Of a stretch of DNA of 64,000 bases, positions 1 to 9,548 are shown one piece after another. Source of the DNA: Paraburkholderia rhizosphaerae (GTDB lineage Bacteria; Pseudomonadota; Gammaproteobacteria; Burkholderiales; Burkholderiaceae); assembly GCF_004366595.1 (NCBI RefSeq), contig NZ_SORE01000010.1, positions 62,001 through 126,000 on the forward strand. Reading direction: 5' to 3'. Position 1 is the first letter of the stretch. The number at the start of each line of letters is the position of its first letter. The notes below the pieces were generated by a model. It was not told the DNA's origin and did no database searches. It saw only the letters and a program-made list of their open reading frames with translations. Position numbers and translations under genes: made by a program.

Positions 1-170
1 AATGCGTGGAAGGTCTGGTTGAGTTTCGCGTCCGACGCCTTCAGGCTGCTGTTCGCGCATTGAGTCATCGTGGCCTGGTCGGTTGCGTTTGCGCAGTCGG
101 GTTGGGCGGCGAGCACCGAATGCGACGCAAACAGGGCCGTCGTCACTGCACAAGCAATTAAAGCGCGCAT
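1..170 (-). CDS. Exported LprI/DUF1311-like protein, N-terminal part
   Basis: The gene runs off the left edge, so only about 56 N-terminal residues are visible. They begin with a clear signal peptide (MRALIACAVTTALFASHSVLA, cleavage before AQPDC). The mature start has two cysteines in a C-x12-C arrangement followed by a LKASDAKLN helix, which resembles the lysozyme-inhibitor LprI / DUF1311 N-terminal domain. Such proteins are small and periplasmic, and their role is often unknown. The start ATG (complement of 168-170) has only a weak GGA-type ribosome site upstream. The family call rests on a short fragment. Confidence 0.6.
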   Translation of the reverse strand, partial: MRALIACAVTTALFASHSVLAAQPDCANATDQATMTQCANSSLKASDAKLNQTFHA

Positions 171-464
171 CGTTGGAGTCCTTTGCTGTTCATTGCGGAA
201 ATCACTGCGGATGAACGTTACCTGCTTTTACAACAGCGCAGCGTGATCTCAAACGCAATTGAAACTCCGCTGCGCGACACAGCGCAGCGTGTGCTGCTTC
301 GACGTGGCAGCGCGTGTGCGCGTGCGTTCCATTGCAGAGCGACGCTGGCGCATTTCCACACCGTTGAGTGATTCGAGACATGCCGTCGATTCGGAAATTT
401 CCGATATTTCGGGAATGAGACGAACGATAGCATCGCGCCCTTATCGAGCAACGGTGAGGGGACA
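171..464. other. Divergent intergenic region
   Basis: This region separates the minus-strand LprI-like gene from the plus-strand lipoprotein gene and should hold both promoters. A perfect 12-bp palindrome, CGGAAATTTCCG, lies at 392-403. A GAGGGG ribosome site sits just before the ATG at 465. No gene is supported here. Confidence 0.5.
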
Positions 465-2237
465 ATGGTTCGACGCGGAAAGTATCGATATGGATCACGA
501 AGCGTTATTGGAATAAGCGTCTCAGCGCTGTCCATCGTGCTGCTTGCCGGATGTGGCGGTGGCGGTGACAGCGGCACCGCCAGTACCGGCAGCAGTGGCA
601 GTGGCAGCGGCACTGCCGGTACCGGCGGCAGCGGCAGCAATCCGGTTCCGGAAAAACGCGCCAGCGTGTCCGGCAAGGTGACCTACGACTACGTGCCGAC
701 CGCCTTCGGCACCACGGCCGAAGGCGTGCGCTCCGCTCGTCTCGATTACGCCAAGACGGAGAAACGCGCGGTGCGCCGTGCACGAGTCGAAGTGGTTTCA
801 GAAGATGGCAAATCGGTGATCGGCACCGGCATGACCGATGACGCGGGCGCTTATGCGATCGATCTGCCGGCCGGCGTGCGTGTCTATATTCGCGTGATGT
901 CGCAGGTTTCCGACGGGCCGGCCGACACGCCCGATTATCTGGTCCGCGTGCGGGACAACACGGCGCCTGAATTCAAAACGTCACCGGCTTCCGCTCCGCT
1001 TTACGCAATGCGCGGCAGTGTGATCCTGACGAAGGCCGGCGGCACGCAAATCGACATGAATGCCGGTTCCGGATGGACGGGCAGCGGCTACGGGGCCGTG
1101 CGCGCGGCCGCGCCTTTCGCGATCCTCGATCAGATTGTGACCGCGTCGCAAAAGCTGCATCGAGCCGCGCCGGCGGTGAAGCTGCCGGCTCTCGATGTGT
1201 TCTGGAGCCCGAGAAACCGGCCGGCTCAAGGGGACGTTGCGGATGGATTGATCCAAACGAGCCACTACATGCCTGATGCCGCGAAAAAAGGTATCTACCT
1301 CCTGGGCGCGCAAAACGTCGACACCGACGAGTACGACGCGAGCGTGATCGTTCACGAGTACGGCCATTATCTGGAAGCGAACGTGTCGCGCTCAGACAGC
1401 GTAGGCGGTTTGCACAGCATTGGGAACGCGCTCGATATGCGTGTTGCGTTCGGCGAGGCATGGGGCAATGCATTTTCGTCGATGGTTCGTGACACGCCCG
1501 ACTATGCCGACACGCAAGGGCCGCTACAGGCCGGTGCAGGGCTTGTGATGAAACTCGACGAGCTTGAGAAAGGCGCGACGCCGGGCTGGTTCGACGAATC
1601 GGCGGTGGGGCGTTTCCTGTATTCGCTCTATGTGTCGCCCGATATCGGCTTCCACGCGATTTACCAGACCATGATTGACGGCCAAAAGCGCACACCCGCG
1701 CTGACCAGCGTGTTTTCGTTTGCGACGGCCCTGCGTGCCGGACTGAGCGATGCGGGTAAGGCGAAGCTCGACGCGCTCCTTGATGACATGCGCGTGCAAG
1801 CCGGCCCCCAACTGGATGCATGGGGCACACAAACTCGCTTCTATGATCCCGCTTTGATAAACCCCGCGATCTTTCCTGTTTATGTGCCGATCAAGCCGGG
1901 CGCAAGCGCCACGTCGTGTACGACAACGCAACTGGGCGTGGGAAACAAGCTTGGCAACTATGGCCATTTGCGGATCACGGTGCCGACCGCGGGCAAGTAT
2001 GAGATTGCCGTGACGCCGCCACCTGGCGTCGATATGAGCGATGTGGGAACGCGGGTCTTCGCTTATGGCAACGAATTACCTGATCTGCTGGGCGCGAAAG
2101 GCCGGCGGGTCACGGAATTTCCCGCCGCGGGCGACTACGTTGCCGATGTCGCGCTGAGCGCAAATCTCGACGAAGCGGGTACGCCCGGCGCCGCACCTCA
2201 ATGTGTCGGCGTGTCGATGCAGGCCGTCAGCCAGTGA
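465..2237 (+). CDS. Lipoprotein with HExxH zinc-metalloprotease motif
   Basis: This 590-residue protein starts with a basic n-region and hydrophobic stretch ending in the lipobox LLAGC (Cys30), so it is probably an anchored lipoprotein. A Gly/Ser-rich linker (about 31-59) follows. Residues about 66-150 look like a carboxypeptidase-regulatory/Ig-like beta domain. The catalytic part contains HEYGH at 297-301 and a downstream FGEAWGNAF with Glu331, which fits a gluzincin layout of two His and one Glu zinc ligands. I do not recognise a named family, and the substrate is unknown. The start has a GAGGGG ribosome site. It is followed after 13 bases by a small secreted protein, so the two may be co-expressed. 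Confidence 0.75.
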   Translation: MVRRGKYRYGSRSVIGISVSALSIVLLAGCGGGGDSGTASTGSSGSGSGTAGTGGSGSNPVPEKRASVSGKVTYDYVPTAFGTTAEGVRSARLDYAKTEKRAVRRARVEVVSEDGKSVIGTGMTDDAGAYAIDLPAGVRVYIRVMSQVSDGPADTPDYLVRVRDNTAPEFKTSPASAPLYAMRGSVILTKAGGTQIDMNAGSGWTGSGYGAVRAAAPFAILDQIVTASQKLHRAAPAVKLPALDVFWSPRNRPAQGDVADGLIQTSHYMPDAAKKGIYLLGAQNVDTDEYDASVIVHEYGHYLEANVSRSDSVGGLHSIGNALDMRVAFGEAWGNAFSSMVRDTPDYADTQGPLQAGAGLVMKLDELEKGATPGWFDESAVGRFLYSLYVSPDIGFHAIYQTMIDGQKRTPALTSVFSFATALRAGLSDAGKAKLDALLDDMRVQAGPQLDAWGTQTRFYDPALINPAIFPVYVPIKPGASATSCTTTQLGVGNKLGNYGHLRITVPTAGKYEIAVTPPPGVDMSDVGTRVFAYGNELPDLLGAKGRRVTEFPAAGDYVADVALSANLDEAGTPGAAPQCVGVSMQAVSQ

Positions 2238-2250
2238 TAAGGAGCATTCG

Positions 2251-2730
2251 ATGAAACGGATTACATTTATGCTGGGCATTGTGATGATGCTTTCTGTGCA
2301 ACCGGCTTCGGCTGACGCGATGTCGAGTTCCGGCAAGGGCTACGCGGGTGTCGAGGTGCGGGTGGCGCCGTCCGTGCGGGGAGCGCCAGGCGCGCCGATC
2401 GACGTGCAGGTCGACTACATTGCATCGCCTTCGAGCGGTGCCGTCGAGGTCTCTTATACGACGGAGGACAGCCTGATGCTGAAGAGCCCGGCACGCAAGC
2501 AACTGGTTCCGGACAGCAACGGCTTTGTGCACGATACGGTCGTTGTGCAGGCAAACTCGATTGGCGCTTATTTCCTGAATGTATTCGTCAAGACGAGCCG
2601 CGGCAGCGACGCGCTATCGATTCCGGTGACGATCGGGTCCCCCGCGCAAAAGCCTCGGGCAGCGAGTAGCGTGCTGACGCCGGGCGGGCAGCGGGTGATC
2701 GAAATGCCTGCGCGGGAGACGGTGCGCTAG
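2251..2730 (+). CDS. Small secreted hypothetical protein
   Basis: This 159-residue protein starts with a good signal peptide (MKRITFMLGIVMMLSVQPASA). A strong AAGGAG ribosome site sits at 2239-2244, between the stop of the metalloprotease-like lipoprotein and this ATG, so the pair is likely one operon. The mature part is rich in beta-prone Val/Ser/Thr stretches and has no motif I recognise. It may be a periplasmic partner of the lipoprotein, but that rests only on adjacency. A strong terminator follows. Confidence 0.7.
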   Translation: MKRITFMLGIVMMLSVQPASADAMSSSGKGYAGVEVRVAPSVRGAPGAPIDVQVDYIASPSSGAVEVSYTTEDSLMLKSPARKQLVPDSNGFVHDTVVVQANSIGAYFLNVFVKTSRGSDALSIPVTIGSPAQKPRAASSVLTPGGQRVIEMPARETVR

Positions 2731-2740
2731 CCAGGAAGCA

Positions 2741-2769
2741 AAAAGCCCGGTCACAAGGACCGGGCTTTT
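2741..2769. terminator. Bidirectional intrinsic terminator
   Basis: AAAAGCCCGGTC pairs perfectly with GACCGGGCTTTT around a 5-base loop. It has A-rich and T-rich flanks, so it can stop both the plus-strand secreted-protein operon and the minus-strand tRNA-Lys transcript. Confidence 0.9.
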
Positions 2770-2782
2770 CGCTTGAATTCAC

Positions 2783-2858
2783 TGGTGGGGCGTGAGTGAC
2801 TCGAACACTCGACCTACGGATTAAGAGTCCGCTGCTCTACCAACTGAGCTAACGCCCC
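2783..2858 (-). tRNA. tRNA-Lys (CUU anticodon)
   Basis: The 76-base minus-strand sequence folds as a complete cloverleaf. The acceptor GGGGCGT pairs fully with ACGCCCC, the D arm is standard, the anticodon loop CTCTTAA gives CUU for lysine AAG, the T loop is TTCGAGT, and CCA is encoded. A CATAAT-like -10 element lies upstream on the same strand (complement of 2872-2877). The terminator at 2741-2769 lies just past the 3' end. Confidence 0.97.
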
Positions 2859-3076
2859 AACGAAGACCAAAATTATGCAGGATTTTTCTGCCCTTGCCTA
2901 GCCCGATTTACGCGCCGACGCAAAAAAATCGCGAATCGCACCCTCTACGCCCCCAAACCCCGCCCAAAGCGGGCTCAGCCCTTAAAAACGCGCGCCCGGA
3001 ATCGTCCCGGTATCATTTGCCACTCGCGCCGCGACACACGCAATGCATATCTCGAGTGCCCGAACAAGGACGAAAG

Positions 3077-3481
3077 ATGGACGAAAGCGCAGTTCAGGAC
3101 TTGCTCAACCGCGTGCTCGCGCCATGGGTGCGTTCACTCGGCCTCTCTCCGGTAAAGGCCGATGACGAAAGCGCGACGCTGCGCTTGCCGTTCTCCGGCG
3201 AATTGCGTCACAGCGGCGGCGTGATCTGCGGACAGGTTTTCATGGCGGCCGCCGATACCGCGATGGTCGTCGCCATTTCAGCCGCGCTCGGCGGCTTCAA
3301 GCCGATGACCACCGTGTCGCTCAACATCAGCTTCATGCGCGCCGTTCGCAAAGGCGATGTGCTGGTCACCGCGCGGGTGCTCAGGCTCGGTCGCAATCTC
3401 GCGTTCGGTGAAGTCGAACTCGTCGACGAAGACGGCAAAATAGCGGTCCACGCAACGACGACCTACGCGTTGCTCGATTGA
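3077..3481 (+). CDS. PaaI-type hotdog thioesterase
   Basis: This 134-residue protein has the size and pattern of a single-domain hotdog acyl-CoA thioesterase. The HSGGVICGQVFMAAAD stretch (45-60) carries the usual small-residue turn and an acidic residue on the central helix. TVSLNISFMRAVRKGD (79-94) is the typical edge strand. It probably hydrolyses an acyl- or aryl-CoA in the cytoplasm, but the substrate cannot be told. The ATG at 3077 has AAGGA 6 bases upstream. Earlier in-frame starts extend into sequence with no family similarity. Confidence 0.8.
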   Translation: MDESAVQDLLNRVLAPWVRSLGLSPVKADDESATLRLPFSGELRHSGGVICGQVFMAAADTAMVVAISAALGGFKPMTTVSLNISFMRAVRKGDVLVTARVLRLGRNLAFGEVELVDEDGKIAVHATTTYALLD

Positions 3482-3515
3482 AATCACGCACTCATCACCA
3501 CGCACAATCAAACCG

Positions 3516-4382
3516 ATGTTCGATCAAGTCGTATTCGCAGGCGGCGGCAACCGCTGTTGGTGGCAAGCCGGATTCTGGGACATCGTTCAACCTGAACTGA
3601 ACCTTCGTCCGCGTGTGATCGCGGGCATTTCCGCAGGCGCGGCCACCGCGTGCATGCTGTACACGCGCGACGCCGAATGGGTAATGCGCTACTACGAGCA
3701 CGCGCTGCGCAACAACACGAAAAACGCGTACTGGGGGAATCTGCTGCGTGGCGAGTCGGTGTTCCCTCACTACCGCATCTATCGGCAAGCGCTGCTCGAC
3801 ATCTATGGCGACCGGTTCGGCACACTCGCGCAAGCGCCTGAGATTCGCGTCGGCGTATCGCATCTGCCGCGCTGGCTCGGTGCGCGCAGCGCGGTCGCAG
3901 CCGGACTCATCGCGTACAACATCGAAAAATACCTGCGCAAGACCCTCCATCCGACGCTCGGTCAAACGCTCGGGTTTCATCCGGAGTTCGTGCGCGTGCA
4001 AGACTGCGCGACAGTCGAAGATCTGGCTGACCTGATTCTGCAATCGTCGTGCACGCCGCCGTTCACGCCGGTTTTGCGGCGCAATGGCCGTCCGGTGCTC
4101 GATGGCGGAATGGTCGACAACGTGCCGGTCGGCGCGCTCGATGCCACGCCCGGCGATGTGCTCGTGATGGTCACGCGTCTGTATCCGCGGCCGCAAATGT
4201 TCGTCGTGCCGCACGGCAACCAGCGACGCCTCTATGTGCAACCGTCGCGCAAGGTGCCGATTTCAAGCTGGGATTACACGAGCCCGTCGCAGATGCAGCA
4301 CGCGTACAACCTCGGACGCGCGGATGGCGAGCAGTTTCTGCGACGCATGCCCGAATTGTTCGCAGCGGCAGCACACGATTGA
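3516..4382 (+). CDS. Patatin-like phospholipase
   Basis: This 288-residue protein has all three marks of the patatin fold: the oxyanion GGGNR loop (9-13), the nucleophile elbow GISAG with Ser39, and the DGG motif with Asp196 completing a Ser-Asp dyad. It has no signal peptide, so it is a cytoplasmic or membrane-associated acyl hydrolase. The gene starts 34 bases after the thioesterase stop, so the two lipid-related genes may be cotranscribed. Whether it acts on phospholipids or another ester is not visible. Confidence 0.85.
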   Translation: MFDQVVFAGGGNRCWWQAGFWDIVQPELNLRPRVIAGISAGAATACMLYTRDAEWVMRYYEHALRNNTKNAYWGNLLRGESVFPHYRIYRQALLDIYGDRFGTLAQAPEIRVGVSHLPRWLGARSAVAAGLIAYNIEKYLRKTLHPTLGQTLGFHPEFVRVQDCATVEDLADLILQSSCTPPFTPVLRRNGRPVLDGGMVDNVPVGALDATPGDVLVMVTRLYPRPQMFVVPHGNQRRLYVQPSRKVPISSWDYTSPSQMQHAYNLGRADGEQFLRRMPELFAAAAHD

Positions 4383-4505
4383 CTTTGTGCGCGCGATACG
4401 CAACGCCGCGCAAACACACGCATGCTTGCTCGCTCGCCTATCAGCTCGCGAGCGAGAGCGGCAATTGCGCGTATAGCGCGTGCTAATTCAGGCTTCGCGC
4501 GTCAC

Positions 4506-5519
4506 TTACTTGCGCCGCACCAGCTGCAACGCTTCCGGATTCGCGACACTCGACGTGTCGCCCTGATCGAACGCCAGAATGTTCTTGAACGCCGCGCTGA
4601 AGTACAGCTCATAGCTTTCGCGCTCAACATAGCCGATGTGCGGCGAGCAGATCACGTTCTCCATCCGCAGCAGGCTATAGCCCTGCAGAATCGGCTCGCT
4701 TTCGTAGACGTCGATCGCGACCATCCCCGGCCTGTTGTGCGCAAGCGCGCCGACCAGCGCGTTTTCTTCGAGCAGTTCCGAGCGGCTCGTATTGACGAGC
4801 AGCGACGTCGGCTTCATTCGCATCAGATCTTCCTGCTTGACGATGCCGCGCGTGTCGTCATGCAGACGCAGATGCAGCGACAGCACATCGCTCTGCTCGA
4901 ATAGCGCTTCGCGGCTTTCCGCGACGTTGTAGCCATCCGCCTTCGCTGCGTCGCGCGTATGCTCGCGGCCCCACACCAGCACGTTCATGCCGAACGCCTT
5001 GCCGTAACCGGCGACCAGCCGCCCGATTTTTCCGTAGCCCCAGATGCCGAGCGTCTGGCCGCGCAGCACTTGCCCTAAGCCAAAGTTCGGCGGCATCGCC
5101 GATGTCTTCAGGCCGGATTGCTGCCATGCACCCTGCTTCAGATTCGCGACGTACTGCGGAATGCGCCGCTGCGCAGCCATGATCAGCGCCCATGTCAGTT
5201 CGGCCGGCGCGATCGGCGAACCGACGCCCTCGAGCACCGCGATGCCACGCTCGGTACACGCATCGACGTCGATATGATTCGACACCTTGCCGGTCTGGCT
5301 GATCATGCGCAGATTCGGCAGCTTGTCGAGCAGCTGCGAATTGATGCGCGTGCGCTCACGAATCAGCACGAGCGCGTCGACTTCCGCGAGACGGCTCGCG
5401 AGCTGGCCGAGGCCACGCACCGTGTTGTTGAAGACCTTCACATCGTGGTCCGCGAGCAATTGGAAACATTCGAGTTTGCGGACAGCGTCCTGGTAATCGT
5501 CGAGGATGGCAATCTTCAT
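4506..5519 (-). CDS. D-isomer-specific 2-hydroxyacid dehydrogenase
   Basis: This 337-residue protein begins MKIAILDDYQD, and the upstream in-frame extension is not family-like. The NAD-binding domain has GYGKIG at 161-166. The catalytic Arg (NTSRSEL), Glu (DVYESEP) and His (SPHIGY) of the D-2-hydroxyacid dehydrogenase family are all present. It reduces a 2-oxoacid or oxidises a D-2-hydroxyacid with NAD(P), and the substrate is not determined by sequence alone. It faces away from pckG across a 449-base gap and stands alone. Confidence 0.88.
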   Translation of the reverse strand: MKIAILDDYQDAVRKLECFQLLADHDVKVFNNTVRGLGQLASRLAEVDALVLIRERTRINSQLLDKLPNLRMISQTGKVSNHIDVDACTERGIAVLEGVGSPIAPAELTWALIMAAQRRIPQYVANLKQGAWQQSGLKTSAMPPNFGLGQVLRGQTLGIWGYGKIGRLVAGYGKAFGMNVLVWGREHTRDAAKADGYNVAESREALFEQSDVLSLHLRLHDDTRGIVKQEDLMRMKPTSLLVNTSRSELLEENALVGALAHNRPGMVAIDVYESEPILQGYSLLRMENVICSPHIGYVERESYELYFSAAFKNILAFDQGDTSSVANPEALQLVRRK

Positions 5520-5968
5520 GGCGTGAGTGTTTTGCGGCGCACCATCGGGGTGCGGAACGTAAACCGGGGCTTGCGTGTCCCACATGTGATGTAGAGAACA
5601 CGCCGGGCTTGATAGATGCTTTACCGTACTGGTGCCGCCTTCGCCGGAACACACAGGGTTCGCCCGCATTGGCGCAGCACACGACGGAAAAACACAACTG
5701 ACCTCGTTTTTAACAGTTTGTTGCATGTCCGCGCAAGCCGCTTTACACACCGTTTCACAGCGGCGTAGCAAGCGGCGATCAACGGTTGATCACGCGCGAT
5801 GCAACAGGCTGACGGCCCTTTGCGACCTGCGAGTCGCATGTCGCGCGCGCGGCGCTCTCCCTGCGCTGCTTACGCGCCGATATTGCGCACGTGATCGGAC
5901 ACGGTGAAATGCGGTGTCGCTGGGCTTGTACCGTTTTCAATTACTTTTCTTAAAACGGAGACAGCTCG
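5520..5968. other. Divergent intergenic region upstream of pckG
   Basis: The 449-base gap separates two divergent metabolic genes. It contains a perfect inverted repeat at 5777-5791 and a GGAG ribosome site shortly before pckG. Short open frames here have no ribosome sites or recognisable products. I see no RNA gene. Confidence 0.5.
5777..5791. promoter_or_regulatory. Candidate operator: GATCAAC-G-GTTGATC
   Basis: This is a perfect 7-bp inverted repeat around one base. Its size and symmetry fit a dimeric repressor or activator site. It lies 177 bases before pckG and 257 bases before the dehydrogenase gene, so either could be the target. The binding protein is unknown. Confidence 0.35.
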
Positions 5969-7837
5969 ATGAATCATCCCGCGTTCAAGGCAGACCCGCT
6001 CACCGATATCGACGTGCAAGCGCCCGCGTGGGTCAAGAACCGAAAACTGATTGATTGGGTGCAGCGCATCGCTGCGTTGACGAAGCCCTCGCGCGTCGTG
6101 TGGTGCGATGGCTCGCAGCAGGAATACGACCGGCTGTGCGCGCAGATGGTCAAAGCGGGCATGCTGCGCAAGCTCGATGAATCGAAGCGGCCGAACTCGT
6201 ATCTCGCCTGGTCCGATCCGTCGGATGTCGCGCGTGTCGAAGATCGCACATTCATCTGTTCGAAGCGTCGCGAAGACGCGGGCCCCACCAACAACTGGAT
6301 CGAGCCCGCCGACATGCGCACGACGCTCGATGGCCTGTTCGATGGCGCGATGCGCGGCCGCACGATGTACGTGGTGCCGTTTTCGATGGGACCGCTCGGT
6401 TCGCCGATTGCGCACATCGGTGTCGAGCTGAGCGATAGCCCGTATGTGGTCACCAACATGCGCATCATGACGCGCATGGGACGCGAGGTGTACGACGTGC
6501 TCGGCACGGACGGCGAGTTCGTGCCGTGCGTGCACTCGGTCGGCAAGCCGCTCGCGCAAGGCGAACAGGATGTGCGCTGGCCTTGTAACGATACGAAGTA
6601 CATCGTCCACTTCCCCGAAACGCGCGAGATCTGGAGCTACGGCTCCGGTTACGGCGGCAATGCATTGCTCGGCAAGAAATGTTTTGCATTGCGCATCGCA
6701 TCGACGATGGGCCGCGACGAAGGCTGGCTCGCCGAACATATGCTGATTCTCGGCGTGACCTCGCCGCAAGGACGCAAGCACTATGTCGCGGCGGCGTTCC
6801 CGTCGGCGTGCGGCAAGACTAACTTCGCGATGCTGATCCCACCGGAAGGACTCGGTGGCTGGAAGATCTCCACCATCGGCGATGACATCGCATGGATCAA
6901 ACCGGGCCGCGACGGGCGCCTGTATGCAATCAATCCGGAAGCCGGCTATTTCGGCGTCGCACCGGGCACCAGCGAGAAAACCAACTTCAACGCAATGGCG
7001 ACGCTCAAGGAGAACGTCATTTTCACGAACGTTGCGCTGACCGACGACGGCGACGTCTGGTGGGAAGGGATGACCGACACGCCGCCCGCGCATCTGATCG
7101 ACTGGCGGGGCAACGACTGGACGCCGGCCATCGCGAAGGAAACCGGCCGCAAGGCGGCACACCCGAATGCCCGATTCACCGCGCCGGCTGCGCAGTGCCC
7201 GTCGGTCGATGCGGATTGGGAGAATCCGGCCGGTGTGCCGATCGACGCGTTTGTCTTCGGCGGCCGTCGTTCGACGACGGTGCCGCTCGTCACGGAAGCC
7301 CGGGACTGGGTCGAGGGCGTCTACATGGCCGCGACGATGGGTTCCGAGACGACGGCGGCGGCAGCCGGACAGCAAGGCGTCGTGCGGCGCGATCCGTTCG
7401 CGATGCTGCCGTTCTGCGGCTACAACATGAGCGACTACTTCGGCCACTGGCTGAAGACCGGTGCGCGCCTCGCGAAGATGAATACGCCGATGCCGAAGAT
7501 TTTCTGCGTGAACTGGTTCCGCAAGGGGCCGGACGGCAAATTCGTGTGGCCGGGCTTCGGGGAAAACATGCGCGTGCTGCAGTGGATGGTCGGGCGCATC
7601 GATGGAAGTGCCGATGGAGTCGAACATGCGTTCGGCGTGTCACCGCGATACGAGGATCTGGACTGGAGCGGGCTCGATTTCACCCGCGAACAGTTCGAAC
7701 AGGTGATCTCGGTCGACGCCGACGCGTGGAAGGCCGAGCTCGCGCTGCACGCCGATCTGTTTGACACACTGCAACACGGCTTGCCCGCGGCGTTGAAGGA
7801 CGCCCGCTCCGCGCTCGAACGCAAGCTCGCCGCCTAG
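5969..7837 (+). CDS. pckG: Phosphoenolpyruvate carboxykinase (GTP)
   Basis: This 622-residue enzyme matches the GTP-dependent PEPCK family in length and motifs. It converts oxaloacetate and GTP to PEP, the entry step of gluconeogenesis. The nucleotide loop with the reactive cysteine, [10 protein letters not shown], is at about 277-286. The conserved [13 protein letters not shown] and [19 protein letters not shown] blocks (the latter given in part) lie in the C-terminal half. GGAG lies about 10 bases before the ATG. The gene is monocistronic, with its own terminator and a LysR-type regulator next downstream in the same direction. Confidence 0.97.
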   Translation: MNHPAFKADPLTDIDVQAPAWVKNRKLIDWVQRIAALTKPSRVVWCDGSQQEYDRLCAQMVKAGMLRKLDESKRPNSYLAWSDPSDVARVEDRTFICSKRREDAGPTNNWIEPADMRTTLDGLFDGAMRGRTMYVVPFSMGPLGSPIAHIGVELSDSPYVVTNMRIMTRMGREVYDVLGTDGEFVPCVHSVGKPLAQGEQDVRWPCNDTKYIVHFPETREIWSYGSGYGGNALLGKKCFALRIASTMGRDEGWLAEHMLILGVTSPQGRKHYVAAAFPSACGKTNFAMLIPPEGLGGWKISTIGDDIAWIKPGRDGRLYAINPEAGYFGVAPGTSEKTNFNAMATLKENVIFTNVALTDDGDVWWEGMTDTPPAHLIDWRGNDWTPAIAKETGRKAAHPNARFTAPAAQCPSVDADWENPAGVPIDAFVFGGRRSTTVPLVTEARDWVEGVYMAATMGSETTAAAAGQQGVVRRDPFAMLPFCGYNMSDYFGHWLKTGARLAKMNTPMPKIFCVNWFRKGPDGKFVWPGFGENMRVLQWMVGRIDGSADGVEHAFGVSPRYEDLDWSGLDFTREQFEQVISVDADAWKAELALHADLFDTLQHGLPAALKDARSALERKLAA

Positions 7838-8192
7838 CGTGCCGGCCTTCGATCCTTTCGAGTGCATGTCAGTCAATAAAGCCGCCTGCGGGCGGCTTCT
7901 CTTTTTGCGCGTACCGGCCTCGTTTGTTTTCTTTTTGCTTCCGTGGAACAAACTGGCCGCTGCCGCTGTTCACCTGTATACAGCAGGTTTGGCTGCATCG
8001 CAGCACATTGTTTCGGTTTGTGGAACAATTGACCACCCTGCATTCCGCTTACGAATAAGATGGTGCAAATTTTCATGAAAAATGCTCGAACTTGGGCAAC
8101 TTCTGCACGTTTTCCCTAGTCGTAGGAGAATTCCAAATGTGCTTCCGGCCTCACCTTCGGATGGAAGCGGCAACACAGCAGGAGAGTCGTCA
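7838..8192. other. Intergenic region between pckG and the LysR gene
   Basis: It contains the pckG terminator and then about 290 bases of leader for the LysR gene. Two short palindromes are visible: CTGTATACAG at 7974-7983 and TTTTCATGAAAA at 8070-8081. The second could be part of an autoregulatory site. No gene is supported. Confidence 0.5.
7879..7906 (+). terminator. Intrinsic terminator of pckG
   Basis: AAGCCGCC and GGCGGCTT form an 8-bp stem around TGCG, followed by TCTCTTTTT. It sits 41 bases after the pckG stop. Confidence 0.88.
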
Positions 8193-9296
8193 ATGGATCA
8201 TTTGCAGTCGATGAGAGTATTCGTCAGAGTGGCGGATCTCGGCAGTTTCGCCCGCGCGGCTAGCGCGATGGATATTTCGAACGCAGTCGCCACCCGTCAC
8301 GTCGCGGATCTCGAAGGCCGTCTAGGCACCCGGTTGCTGAACCGCACGACCCGCAGCCTGTCGCTGACCGAGTCCGGCCAGGTCTATCTGGAGCGTGCGC
8401 GCCAGATTCTGGATGAGCTGGAAGACGTCGAGCAGATGGTCGTTGCGCGGAATCACGAGCCGGTTGGCACGCTACGCATTGTCGCGCCGGTCGTGTTCGG
8501 TCTGCACAATCTCGCGCCGGTGCTGCAATCCTATGCGGAACGCTACCCGAAAGTCATTCCGGATGTGACACTGGTCGACCGTCAGGTCGACCTGGTCGAA
8601 GAGGGTTTCGACGTCGGTGTCGTGATTGCGCGGAATCTGCGTAGTGCGAGCATCGTGACGCGGCGCCTGACCACCGGCTGCATGACGGTTTGCGCGACGC
8701 CTGCGTACCTGGAAAAGCACGGCATTCCGACGCGTCCGGAGCAACTGCTCGAGCATCCGTGTCTATCGCTGCCGTCCGAGTACTGGGGCGATGAGCGCGT
8801 GTTCACCGGCCCGGACGGCGAGGTGCGCGTGCGGCCGACTAACGTGATCGTCGCGAACAATACCGAAATGCTGCGCCAGTTCGCGCTGCTCGGTATGGGC
8901 ATCGCGATTCTGCCGAGCTATCTGATTGGCCGCGATACGACGCGCGGCAAGCTCGTGCGGCTGCTCAGCGACTATCGGTTGCCGCAGGTCGAGATCAACA
9001 TCGCTTATCCGAGCCGGCGTCACCTGCCGGCGAAGGTGCGGACGTTTATTGATCATCTCGTCGAGCACTTCAGCCAGACGCCGAACAGCCTGCTCGGCGA
9101 GCAGTGGATCAAGGACGGGCTGGAGCCGGTGCCGCTATCGTCGATGCATGACGCGGGAGCGACGGTCGTCCCCCCGGAGGCATTTGACGGTGCCGAGCCG
9201 CTGTCCGCTCTGCTCGATAGTGAGCTGGCGCCGAAGAAGCAGCCGCCGGGCGTGCATCATCGCCGAGGTCCGTTGCCGTCACGGCTGGTGCGATAA
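8193..9296 (+). CDS. LysR-family transcriptional regulator
   Basis: This 367-residue protein starts MDHLQSMRVFVRVADLGSF, with the LysR winged helix-turn-helix in residues 1-60 and a substrate-binding domain at about 90-300. GGAGA lies 7 bases before the ATG. The frame is open upstream but that part is not LysR-like. It has a C-terminal extension of about 60 residues beyond the usual 300, rich in Pro and charged residues and without a recognised motif. It follows pckG, but a terminator separates them, so regulation of pckG is only a guess. Confidence 0.9.
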   Translation: MDHLQSMRVFVRVADLGSFARAASAMDISNAVATRHVADLEGRLGTRLLNRTTRSLSLTESGQVYLERARQILDELEDVEQMVVARNHEPVGTLRIVAPVVFGLHNLAPVLQSYAERYPKVIPDVTLVDRQVDLVEEGFDVGVVIARNLRSASIVTRRLTTGCMTVCATPAYLEKHGIPTRPEQLLEHPCLSLPSEYWGDERVFTGPDGEVRVRPTNVIVANNTEMLRQFALLGMGIAILPSYLIGRDTTRGKLVRLLSDYRLPQVEINIAYPSRRHLPAKVRTFIDHLVEHFSQTPNSLLGEQWIKDGLEPVPLSSMHDAGATVVPPEAFDGAEPLSALLDSELAPKKQPPGVHHRRGPLPSRLVR

Positions 9297-9391
9297 GGCC
9301 TGCTCGCCGCTGCAAAGCGAGGCGGCGGTGGGTGGTGCGACATGTTGTCGCACCCGGCGGGCATGGGTTTTGTAGGGAATTCGTAGGAAAC

Positions 9392-9426
9392 AAAAAGCGC
9401 AGCCGGATTGCCGGCTGCGCTTTTTT
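9392..9426. terminator. Bidirectional intrinsic terminator
   Basis: AAAAAGCGCAGCCGG pairs with CCGGCTGCGCTTTTTT around ATTG. Poly-A on the left and poly-T on the right make it suitable for both the convergent LysR and topB transcripts. Confidence 0.92.
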
Positions 9427-9548
9427 GCGCGAGTGCAGAAGAATGTCTGCACGGTACGCGCCGCAAACACGCTCGCGCGTTCACGTGGACCGATCGCGTC
9501 GAGGGCACCACCGGTACCCGTCCCGCGGTGACCTCTGTGGCCGCGCTG

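Noticed and set aside
5870..7627. 585-codon open frame antisense to pckG
   Set aside because: His/Arg-rich composition typical of a reverse-frame artefact, and pckG is unambiguous.
7974..7983. LexA-like box CTGTATACAG
   Set aside because: LexA boxes need CTGT and ACAG separated by 8 bases. Here they are separated by only 2.
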